5,735 bases of DNA from the NCBI GenBank assembly GCA_947372005.1, contig CANBRV010000153.1, forward strand, positions 1-5,735. Reading direction: 5' to 3'. The position numbers and the translations under genes were made by a program. The notes beneath the pieces are model-generated. The model ran no database searches. It saw nothing but the letters and a program-made list of their open reading frames with translations, and had not been told where the DNA came from. Shown piece by piece: positions 1-5,735 of the stretch. Source of the stretch: Comamonadaceae bacterium (GTDB lineage Bacteria; Pseudomonadota; Gammaproteobacteria; Burkholderiales; Burkholderiaceae_C). The number at the start of each line of letters is the position of its first letter. Position 1 is the stretch's first letter.

Positions 1-894
1 CCCGCTGCTTACCCAACGCGTCCTATCAAAATCATCATTGGCTTTGCCCCAGGTGGTTCCACTGATGCGCCCATGCGAACACTGGCTGAGAGCGCATCAA
101 AAATACTGAAGCAACCGATTCTTATTGAAAATAAGCCTGGGGCTGGCGGTACATTGCCGTCGTTCGCACTGCAAACATCTGCGAACGACGGCTACACGCT
201 AGGCATTGCCTCTTTGGGCATTTATCGCCTGCCCTACACCACAGACCTCAAGTGGGATCCCGCAAAAGACCTCAGCTACATCATTGGTCTGACGGGTTAC
301 GCGTTTGGCATCGTGGTTCCTACGGCTTCACCCATCAAGACGTGGGGTGACTTTGTAGCTGCCGCTAAAGCCAAGCCGGGCCTTATGACCTACGGCACGC
401 CTGGCGTTGCCACGACCAATCATCTGACCATGGAGCAAATCTCTAGAGCGGCCTCTATCCAACTCAATCACATTCCATACAAAGGATCAGCTGAGTCATT
501 GCAGGCCTTGCTTGCGGGGCAAATCGATTCTGGTGCGGAGACGTCTGCGTGGGCGCCCTTTGTGAAGGACGGAAAAATGCGTTTGCTCGTGACGTGGGGC
601 AACAAGCGCACGGCTAGTTTTCCAAACGTTCCCACATTGAAAGAGGTGGGGATTAATCTTTCACAAACCTCGCATTGGGGTTTGATTGCGCCCAAAGGCA
701 CTGATCCTGTCATCATCGAAAAAATACACGCTGCATTTAAACAAGCCATGGAAATGCCTGAATTTAAACAAGTGCTAGCGCGTTACGACATGGAGCCTGA
801 ATACCGCAGCCCTAAAGACTTCCATCAATTTGCCATAGACACCATGCGGCAGGAAAAAGTGATTTTGGATGCATTGGGCTTGAGTCGTAAATAA
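1..894 (+). CDS. Bug/TctC-family tripartite tricarboxylate transporter substrate-binding protein (5' partial)
   Basis: Periplasmic solute-binding protein of the Bug (TctC) family. Members capture small, usually carboxylated, metabolites for a TctAB-type transporter or act as orphan sensors. The frame is open from base 1 without a start. The ATG at 73 is internal, because the codons before it already encode the family's N-terminal strand and glycine loop (YPTRPIKIII, then GFAPGGSTD at codons 14-22). Further family signatures are ENKPGAGG at codons 43-50 and a PYKGSAESLQALLAGQID stretch near codons 159-176. In the window there are 297 codons against a usual length of about 320-330, so only roughly the signal peptide is missing. 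The Ala-Ala before Tyr at codons 2-4 fits a signal-peptidase site. The ligand is unknown. No TctA or TctB membrane gene is in view. The next gene starts 27 bases downstream on the same strand, so cotranscription is likely. The family call is firm; the substrate is open. Confidence 0.93.
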   Translation, partial: PAAYPTRPIKIIIGFAPGGSTDAPMRTLAESASKILKQPILIENKPGAGGTLPSFALQTSANDGYTLGIASLGIYRLPYTTDLKWDPAKDLSYIIGLTGYAFGIVVPTASPIKTWGDFVAAAKAKPGLMTYGTPGVATTNHLTMEQISRAASIQLNHIPYKGSAESLQALLAGQIDSGAETSAWAPFVKDGKMRLLVTWGNKRTASFPNVPTLKEVGINLSQTSHWGLIAPKGTDPVIIEKIHAAFKQAMEMPEFKQVLARYDMEPEYRSPKDFHQFAIDTMRQEKVILDALGLSRK

Positions 895-921
895 GCTACC
901 AATAAACCGCGAAATTATTTT
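895..921 (+). other. Short intergenic gap between binding protein and Mo oxidoreductase genes
   Basis: This is a 27-base AT-leaning spacer. It has no hairpin followed by T residues and no recognisable -35/-10 pair. The bases next to ATG 922 are AAATTATTTT, which is not a Shine-Dalgarno. The simplest reading is transcriptional read-through from the binding-protein gene. Confidence 0.5.
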
Positions 922-3240
922 ATGAATACCACTGAATCCTTGCCTTGGAAAAAAACCGCCTGCATCATCTGCGCCCTTAACTGCGGCTTAGAGGTGCAAA
1001 CCGAAGCGCAATCTGGCGTGGGGCGCATCATCCGCATCCGTGCCGACAAGGCGCATCCTGTCTCGCAGGGCTATTTGTGTGAAAAAGCGCAGCGCATGGA
1101 CAACTACCAAAACGGCGCGGACAGACTTTCCTCTCCCATGCGGCGCAAGATTGACGGCACGTATGAAGCGGTGGATTGGGATACTGCGATTCGGGAGGTC
1201 AGTAGCAAGCTGCAAGCCGCTGCAGCAGCGCACGGCGGCGAGAGCATCTTGTACTACGGCGGCGGCTCGCAGGGCAATCACCTTGGCGCAACGTATGCCG
1301 ACAACACGATCAAGGCGCTGGGGATTAAGTACCGCTCGAATGCACTCGCGCAAGAAAAAACGGGCGAAGCTTGGGTGCAAGGTCGCATGATCGGCTCGGG
1401 CGTTCACTGTGATTTTGAGCATGCCCAAGTGGCTGTCTTCTTGGGCAAAAATCCATGGCAATCACACGGCTTTGCGCGTGCGCGTGTTGTGCTCAAAGAG
1501 ATTCAAAAAGACCCGAATCGAACGCTTATCGTGATTGATCCATGCAAAACGGCAACGGCTGAAATGGCTGACTATCACCTCGCGGTCAAGCCAGGCACGG
1601 ACGCTTGGTGCTTGTCCGCCATGATTGCGGTGATTGTGCAAGAAGGTTTGATTGCGAGCGATTGGTTGACCGAGCACGCTACTGGGCTTGCACCTGTACA
1701 GGAGGCGTTTAAAGCTATCGACGTGACACGTTACGCCGCTATCTGCGGCGTAGAGGAAGCCTTGATCCGCGAAGTCTCGCGGCGTATTGCCAGCGCCAAA
1801 AGTGTGTCGATGTTGGAGGATTTGGGTGTCCAGATGAACATCCACTCCACGCTCAATAGTTACCTTAATCGCCTCGTGTGGTTGTTGACGGGGCACTACG
1901 GACGGCAGGGTACGAACAACGCTTTTGTGCCACTCATGAGCATATCCGCGACGGCGCGTGACAACCCAAACCGCAAGGCAAGTGCAACGCAAGACGCTGC
2001 GTCGGTACAGTGGAAAAAAAGTCCAGTCACGGGCTTCAAAGTCGTGATGGGACTCATCCCCTGCAACGCAATACCTGAAGAAATTTTGACCGATCACCCC
2101 AAGCGATTTCGCGCAATGTTTATCGAGAGCGCCAACCCTGTGCACTCGCTGGCCGATAGCCAAAAAATGCGCGAAGCCATGAGGGCACTCGATTTTTCAG
2201 TGGTCATTGATGTGGCCATGAGCGAGACCGCGATGCAGGCCGACTATGTGCTGCCAGCATCCAGTTCGTTTGAAAAAGCTGAAGCAACCTTCTTCAATTT
2301 GGAGCTACCTCATAACGCTTTCCATTTACGCCAGCCGCTGTTCGCGGCCAAAGAAGGCACGCTGCCCGAAGCCGAAATTCATTCGCGTTTGGTGGAGTCC
2401 ATCACGGGCATGGGTGCAGCCGATTACGCTGTTTTAAAAACGGTCGCGCGGCTGGGGCTCTTGCCATTTGCAATCGCGTTTGCATGGCAAAGTGGACGTA
2501 ATAAACGGGTGGCAAGATTCCCGTCTATTGCTCTGTATCGCACACTGGGCGTGGCTTTGCCAAAAGCCATGTCGGCTGCGGCATCGCTATGGGGCGTTGC
2601 GCAAATGTATGTGCGCCAACAGCGCAAAGCCGCTGCGGGTGCAGGTTTTGGCGGCAATGCGGTATTAGCTGGTAACCGTTTATTCAAGGCTATTTTGGGT
2701 CAAGCTTCGGGCGTGGTGTTTGCTAAATCGGAGTACACGGATAGCTGGAAGATGGTGCGCAGGCCTGAGAACAAAATCGATCTGTGGATGCCCGAGTTCT
2801 TGCCTGAAATTCAATCCTTAGAGGGGGGCTTGCCTAAACCTGACCCAGCCTTCCCCTTCTTTTTATCTGCTGGCGAGCGCCGCACCGAGACGTCCAATAC
2901 CTCAATCCGCGATATGAGTTGGCACAAAAAAGGCAGTGTCGGTACGCTGCGTTTGTGCGCCGAAGACGCGGCAGCTGTGGGCTGCGAGACGGGCGAGTGG
3001 ATTAAGTTATCGACACGGCGTGGCTCGGTCACGGTTGAAGTCGAGATTAGTGACGCCATGCAAAGCGGTCATATCTCGCTGCCCAATGGCCTCGGGCTGG
3101 ACTATGTGCAGGGCGACGGAACGACCGTGCGCAGGGGCGTGTCGCTGAACGAGCTGACATCCACCGCAGACCGCGACCATTTTGTGGGTACGCCTTGGCA
3201 TAAGCGTGTGCCTGCACGCATTGAGAAAGTAGCGGCATGA
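922..3240 (+). CDS. Molybdopterin-dependent oxidoreductase with N-terminal 4Fe-4S site (DMSO reductase superfamily)
   Basis: Complete 772-residue member of the bis-MGD (FdhF/BisC/NasA-like) superfamily. The N-terminus carries a 4Fe-4S motif, C14-x2-C17-x3-C21-x31-C53, followed by the usual Lys two residues later (K55). No twin-arginine signal precedes it, so it should be cytoplasmic. Pterin-binding landmarks follow: GKNPWQS at 175-181, a DPCKTATAEMAD segment at 206-217 (family consensus DPRxTETA), KPGTDAW at 223-229, GHYGRQGTNN at 324-333, ESANPVHS at 402-409 and ADYVLPASSSFEKAEATFFN at 440-459. Residues from about 635 to the end form the C-terminal molydop-binding beta domain, with the entry motif ERRTETSNT at 652-660. 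Residues about 485-615 form an Ala-rich, partly hydrophobic helical segment between core and cap. The region aligned with the usual Mo-ligand loop reads AQEKTGEAW (143-151) and has no Cys, Sec or Ser. ATG 922 is chosen because it lies 13 codons before the first cluster cysteine; no strong Shine-Dalgarno is visible. The specific substrate cannot be assigned. Confidence 0.93.
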   Translation: MNTTESLPWKKTACIICALNCGLEVQTEAQSGVGRIIRIRADKAHPVSQGYLCEKAQRMDNYQNGADRLSSPMRRKIDGTYEAVDWDTAIREVSSKLQAAAAAHGGESILYYGGGSQGNHLGATYADNTIKALGIKYRSNALAQEKTGEAWVQGRMIGSGVHCDFEHAQVAVFLGKNPWQSHGFARARVVLKEIQKDPNRTLIVIDPCKTATAEMADYHLAVKPGTDAWCLSAMIAVIVQEGLIASDWLTEHATGLAPVQEAFKAIDVTRYAAICGVEEALIREVSRRIASAKSVSMLEDLGVQMNIHSTLNSYLNRLVWLLTGHYGRQGTNNAFVPLMSISATARDNPNRKASATQDAASVQWKKSPVTGFKVVMGLIPCNAIPEEILTDHPKRFRAMFIESANPVHSLADSQKMREAMRALDFSVVIDVAMSETAMQADYVLPASSSFEKAEATFFNLELPHNAFHLRQPLFAAKEGTLPEAEIHSRLVESITGMGAADYAVLKTVARLGLLPFAIAFAWQSGRNKRVARFPSIALYRTLGVALPKAMSAAASLWGVAQMYVRQQRKAAAGAGFGGNAVLAGNRLFKAILGQASGVVFAKSEYTDSWKMVRRPENKIDLWMPEFLPEIQSLEGGLPKPDPAFPFFLSAGERRTETSNTSIRDMSWHKKGSVGTLRLCAEDAAAVGCETGEWIKLSTRRGSVTVEVEISDAMQSGHISLPNGLGLDYVQGDGTTVRRGVSLNELTSTADRDHFVGTPWHKRVPARIEKVAA
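3223..3229 (+). promoter_or_regulatory. Probable weak ribosome binding site for the reductase gene
   Basis: GAGAAAG lies seven bases before the ATG at 3237, inside the last codons of the Mo enzyme. It supports 3237 as the start in the ATGA overlap. It is a weak match, so translational coupling to the upstream gene probably also matters. Confidence 0.45.
3237..3240 (+). other. ATGA stop/start overlap between Mo oxidoreductase and reductase genes
   Basis: The TGA stop of the molybdopterin oxidoreductase (3238-3240) shares two bases with the ATG of the NADP reductase (3237-3239). This arrangement normally means translational coupling and roughly matched expression. Confidence 0.9.
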
Positions 3241-4025
3241 CAGCCAATAAAAATTCTGCGCTCACGCAAGAAACAGTACTCACCGTCCATCACTGGAACG
3301 ACACGCTGTTTAGCTTTACGACCACTCGGGGTGATGCGCTGCGCTTTCAATCTGGGCAGTTCGTCATGATTGGTTTGGAGGTCGAAGGCAGACCGCTGCT
3401 CCGCGCCTACAGCATCGTCAGCCCGCATTACGAAGAGCACCTAGAGTTTTACAGCATCAAAGTGCCAAACGGTCCTTTGACATCGCGTCTACAGCACTTG
3501 CAAGTGGGCGATACAGTTTTGGTTGGGCGCAAACCCACAGGCACGCTACTCAAAGACAACTTACGGCCTGGTCGCAACCTCTATTTGTTTAGCTCAGGTA
3601 CGGGTTTAGCACCCTTCATGAGCATCGTGCGTGACCCCGACTATTACGAGGCGTACGAGCACATTGTGTTGATTCATGGTGTGCGGCTTGTTAGCGAGCT
3701 GGGTTACTACGACGAAATTAAGTCCGCTCTGCCAATGCACGAATACCTTGGTGAGGACGTGCAGCAAAAACTGCGCTACTTCCCCACAGTGACAAGGGAG
3801 CCCTTTGCGCAACAAGGACGCATTACTGACTTATTGGAAGAGGGTGCTATTGAGCGCCAGTTTGACCTGCCCACCCTCGATCCGCTTCATGACCGCGTGA
3901 TGGTGTGCGGCAACCCCAGCGTGCTGGTCGATCTGGTGGCCATATTGCAAGCGCGAGGGTTTGACGAAGGATCAATGCAAAAGCAAGGAAGCTACGTGAT
4001 TGAGCGTGCTTTTGTAGAGAAGTGA
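3237..4025 (+). CDS. fpr: Ferredoxin/flavodoxin--NADP(+) reductase, bacterial FPR type
   Basis: A 262-residue FAD enzyme that exchanges electrons between NADP(H) and a ferredoxin or flavodoxin. The length matches bacterial FPRs (about 250-260). The N-terminal FAD-binding beta barrel contains the flavin motif RAYS at 56-59, then FYSIKVPNGPLTSRL at 71-85, where GPLTS contacts the FAD phosphate. The nucleotide-binding domain starts with SSGTGLAPFMS at 119-129 and contains VMVCGNPSVL at 221-230, the C-G-N/D-P loop of the family. The C-terminus reads YVIERAFVEK; an Ala-Phe-Val-Glu-Lys type tail is typical of the Azotobacter/Pseudomonas subclass, whereas the E. coli enzyme ends in an aromatic residue. 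There are no membrane segments and no fused 2Fe-2S domain, so a separate carrier or direct transfer would be needed. The start codon overlaps the stop of the Mo-enzyme gene (ATGA), implying coupled translation and possibly a shared function. The symbol is by family and does not imply a housekeeping role. Confidence 0.93.
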   Translation: MTANKNSALTQETVLTVHHWNDTLFSFTTTRGDALRFQSGQFVMIGLEVEGRPLLRAYSIVSPHYEEHLEFYSIKVPNGPLTSRLQHLQVGDTVLVGRKPTGTLLKDNLRPGRNLYLFSSGTGLAPFMSIVRDPDYYEAYEHIVLIHGVRLVSELGYYDEIKSALPMHEYLGEDVQQKLRYFPTVTREPFAQQGRITDLLEEGAIERQFDLPTLDPLHDRVMVCGNPSVLVDLVAILQARGFDEGSMQKQGSYVIERAFVEK

Positions 4026-4042
4026 CAACGCCTCAATAGCCC

Positions 4043-4627
4043 ATGAACAGTCAGGATCCAGCAGCGTTTGCCGCACAACTCATAGCGCAGCGGCACACAG
4101 TGTTGCCCAAAAGATTGATTGAACCTGGCCCAGACGAGACACAGATCAAGCAATTATTTTTGGCAGCAGCGGCTGCACCCGATCACGACCAACTCACGCC
4201 TTGGCGTTTTTTAATCATCCCCCAAAACAAACGCGCGGCACTGGGTGATTTGTTTGCAAAAGCGTTGCTGGAACGTGATGACAGTGCAACGCCAGAGCAG
4301 GTTTTGGCCGCACGAGACAAGGCCGTTCGCAGTCCATTTTTGATGCTCTTGAGCGTTGATGAAGGCCAGCCACCGTTTGAGATTGATGTGCACGAGCGTG
4401 TCTTGAGCGCTGGTTGCGCGGTCCAAAATATCCTATTACTGGCAACGGCCATGGGGTACGGAAGCAGCTTAACCAGCGGGAAAGCGCTGAAATCGACTTG
4501 TCTGCGAGAGGGACTCGGACTACGCGATACGGAGCACGCGATTTGCTTTTTAAGTATCGGAACTATAGGTTCGCAGCGCCCACTAAGACTCAGGCCTAGC
4601 GTGAATAATTTTTTGAAAATATGGTAG
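4043..4627 (+). CDS. Nitroreductase family protein, YdjA-like FMN oxidoreductase
   Basis: A 194-residue protein of the NfsB/YdjA flavoprotein fold. Members are usually FMN-containing homodimers that use NAD(P)H to reduce nitro groups, quinones or other acceptors. Visible YdjA-type marks are the N-terminal QRHTV at 16-20, aligned with the RRS/RRT phosphate-binding motif of the family; PDHDQLTPWRFLII at 46-59; an AGCAVQNILLLATAMGYGSS helix and loop near 123-142, followed by LTSGKAL at 143-149; and a closing FLSIGTIG strand. YdjA of E. coli has 183 residues, so this is full length. The gene begins 17 bases after the reductase stop, on the same strand, so it is probably the last gene of the operon. 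No clear Shine-Dalgarno precedes ATG 4043. The last ten codons and the stop overlap the end of the opposing monooxygenase gene. The physiological substrate is unknown. Confidence 0.88.
   Translation: MNSQDPAAFAAQLIAQRHTVLPKRLIEPGPDETQIKQLFLAAAAAPDHDQLTPWRFLIIPQNKRAALGDLFAKALLERDDSATPEQVLAARDKAVRSPFLMLLSVDEGQPPFEIDVHERVLSAGCAVQNILLLATAMGYGSSLTSGKALKSTCLREGLGLRDTEHAICFLSIGTIGSQRPLRLRPSVNNFLKIW
4596..4627. other. Convergent 3' overlap of nitroreductase and monooxygenase genes
   Basis: The nitroreductase TAG is at 4625-4627. The monooxygenase TAG, read on the minus strand, is at 4596-4598. The 32 shared bases encode P185 to W194 of the nitroreductase and about the last ten residues of the monooxygenase. 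The segment is AT-rich with a T6 run at 4609-4614, but there is no GC-rich hairpin beside it, so no intrinsic terminator can be called. Any terminator must lie inside the opposite gene or be Rho-dependent. Confidence 0.85.
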
Positions 4628-5735
4628 CTGAAGCTAAAGTGTCGGCAGGATGAACGGTAGCATCGCCGCGCCACGCAACGTGGTGATCAGGGCGAATCAA
4701 GACTAAATCTGCGCCGTAAAGCTCACGGGCTTGAGCACTGTTGCAAGGTAAAAGGGACAAGGGGAAGCCCATATCCTGTGCAGCCTGCAGCCATTCTTTA
4801 TTTGCTGAATGGTTAAAAGTTAGCAGTGTGAAATCACGTCCAAATAAATCAAAGAGTGCAGTTTTTTTGCCGTCAATATCAAGCCAAATATGTGGCGCAC
4901 GTGCGCCTGGTCTTGCCGATGGGAAGTACTCACCAGGCAGATCGGCAGGCCATGTTCCAGATTCACTGGCAATGATGGGGCTGTCTTCGTAGCGCAGACC
5001 CAGATGAAGTCCCGGCGCATTGAATTCGCGGCGAACATGTACGGCCAATGCAGCGCCTAAGTCCTCGCGAATATGAGCTGCATCCACATCGTCATCATCC
5101 ACGGTTGGCGCGATTTTGATGCGCCCAATGCTGTCAGCCATGCTGCGTGCATAGGCGGTGTTGCGATGTGCAATCGGCCTGCGCTCGGCATCATACGAAT
5201 CTAGCAAAGCCTCGCCAGTCCAGCCTTGCAGCACAGCTGCCAGCTTCCAACCTAAATTAACGGCATCGTCCACGCTGGTGTTGTAGCCCATGCCGCTGGT
5301 CGGCGTGAACAGATGCGCGGCATCGCCTGCCAAAAAGACGCGTCCGCTAGCCATTTTTTCGGCAACCAGCGTGAAGCCCGCATTCCACGGGGCTTTGGCG
5401 ATCAATTCAAAGTCAAACGGCTTGCCAATGGCGGCCAGCATAGCGGCCTCATAGTCCACGGTTTCAGGTGTTTGCCCAGGTTTGAGTTGCAAGCCAAACA
5501 AGAACGAGTCGATACCGTTAATCGCCATCAAAAGTCCGCGCTGCACGGGATTGATGGCCCAGTATTGCCATGCTTTTTTCTTGCCCAGCACATCGTATAA
5601 ATCTTTGGATTTGAAATAAACGGATAGCATCTGCCCGCCAAAAAAATCACGTGACTCCTCAGACACGCCACCAAATTTGATGCCAAGGCTTTTACGCACC
5701 ATGCTGCGTGGACCGTCGCAGCCGACCGCATAACG
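4596..5735 (-). CDS. FAD-dependent aromatic-ring monooxygenase, PheA/TfdB/MhpA type (5' partial)
   Basis: C-terminal 379 codons of a class A flavoprotein hydroxylase, which uses NAD(P)H and O2 to hydroxylate phenolic or similar rings in the cytoplasm. The frame is open to the right edge. The ATG at 5702 is not the start, because the codons before it encode the conserved DG motif (YAVGCDGPRSMVR, about 5694-5732), which sits well inside such proteins. The N-terminal GxGxxG Rossmann motif and the true start are outside the window. The GD motif, GRVFLAGDAAH followed by PTSGMGYNTSVDDAVNLGWK, begins near 5345 and binds the FAD ribityl and pyrophosphate; GDAAH is at 5313-5327. DSYDAERRPIAHRN follows, as usual. 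The last roughly 105 residues (about 4596-4915) resemble the thioredoxin-like C-terminal domain of phenol hydroxylases, ending in a LVLIRPDHHVAWRG strand-turn; no CxxC is present. The gene is convergent with the nitroreductase. The family is secure, the substrate is not: phenol, 3-hydroxyphenylpropionate, resorcinol or other ring acids are all possible. Confidence 0.92.
   Translation of the reverse strand, partial: RYAVGCDGPRSMVRKSLGIKFGGVSEESRDFFGGQMLSVYFKSKDLYDVLGKKKAWQYWAINPVQRGLLMAINGIDSFLFGLQLKPGQTPETVDYEAAMLAAIGKPFDFELIAKAPWNAGFTLVAEKMASGRVFLAGDAAHLFTPTSGMGYNTSVDDAVNLGWKLAAVLQGWTGEALLDSYDAERRPIAHRNTAYARSMADSIGRIKIAPTVDDDDVDAAHIREDLGAALAVHVRREFNAPGLHLGLRYEDSPIIASESGTWPADLPGEYFPSARPGARAPHIWLDIDGKKTALFDLFGRDFTLLTFNHSANKEWLQAAQDMGFPLSLLPCNSAQARELYGADLVLIRPDHHVAWRGDATVHPADTLASATIFSKNYSR

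Noticed and set aside
73..75. ATG at 73 as start of the binding protein
   Set aside because: Starting here would remove the conserved first strand and glycine loop encoded by codons 1-24, which are in the same open frame.
988..1461. 157-codon minus-strand open frame opposite the 4Fe-4S region
   Set aside because: Antisense to a conserved motif region with no family signature; a composition artefact.
1462..2163. Long 233-codon open frame on the minus strand inside the Mo oxidoreductase
   Set aside because: It lies wholly opposite a strongly conserved coding region, its translation shows no recognisable domain and is rich in Arg, His and Cys, as expected for an antisense shadow.
4183..4674. 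163-codon minus-strand open frame covering the nitroreductase
   Set aside because: It is opposite a recognisable nitroreductase, overlaps the monooxygenase end as well, and has a Ser/Arg-rich sequence without domain features.
4669..4685. Inverted repeat CGCCACG-CAA-CGTGGTG just past the nitroreductase stop, a possible terminator
   Set aside because: The 7-base stem includes one G-T pair, no T-run follows on either strand, and it encodes the conserved VAWRG part of the monooxygenase, so coding constraint explains it.
5700..5702. Minus-strand ATG at 5702 as start of the monooxygenase
   Set aside because: The preceding in-frame codons encode the DG motif of the family, so the protein must begin well outside the window.

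Overview
The window looks like bacterial chromosome, most likely from a betaproteobacterium of the order Burkholderiales. The main clue is the Bug/TctC-type periplasmic binding protein at the left edge, a family hugely expanded in that order. The dense layout and the style of the redox genes agree with this. Base composition looks moderate by eye, lower than in many Comamonadaceae, so I do not name a genus.

Layout: four genes run left to right and a fifth runs towards them from the right edge. (1) Positions 1-894 hold a Bug-family solute-binding protein whose signal-peptide end is cut off by the window. (2) Positions 922-3240 hold a complete cytoplasmic-type molybdopterin oxidoreductase with an N-terminal 4Fe-4S site. 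(3) Positions 3237-4025 hold a ferredoxin/flavodoxin-NADP reductase whose ATG overlaps the stop of gene 2 (ATGA). (4) Positions 4043-4627 hold a YdjA-like nitroreductase, 17 bases downstream. (5) On the minus strand, 4596-5735 holds most of an aromatic-ring FAD monooxygenase of the PheA/TfdB/MhpA type. Its N-terminal Rossmann part lies beyond the right edge. Genes 4 and 5 converge and overlap by 32 bases. There is no gene-free stretch over 300 bases; the longest gap is 27 bases. I saw no tRNA, rRNA, CRISPR array, insertion sequence or convincing terminator.

How the genes may work together (inference): the set combines a substrate-capture protein, a Mo-pterin enzyme, an NADP(H)-linked flavin reductase, a nitroreductase-fold flavoprotein and an aromatic hydroxylase. 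That reads as part of a catabolic island for an organic, perhaps aromatic, acid. The tight coupling of genes 2 and 3 suggests that the reductase exchanges electrons between the Mo enzyme and NADP(H), directly or through a ferredoxin. The substrate cannot be read from the sequence. The most interesting points are the Mo-enzyme/reductase pairing, the apparent lack of a Cys/Sec/Ser/Asp molybdenum ligand in the Mo enzyme, and the convergent overlap of genes 4 and 5.
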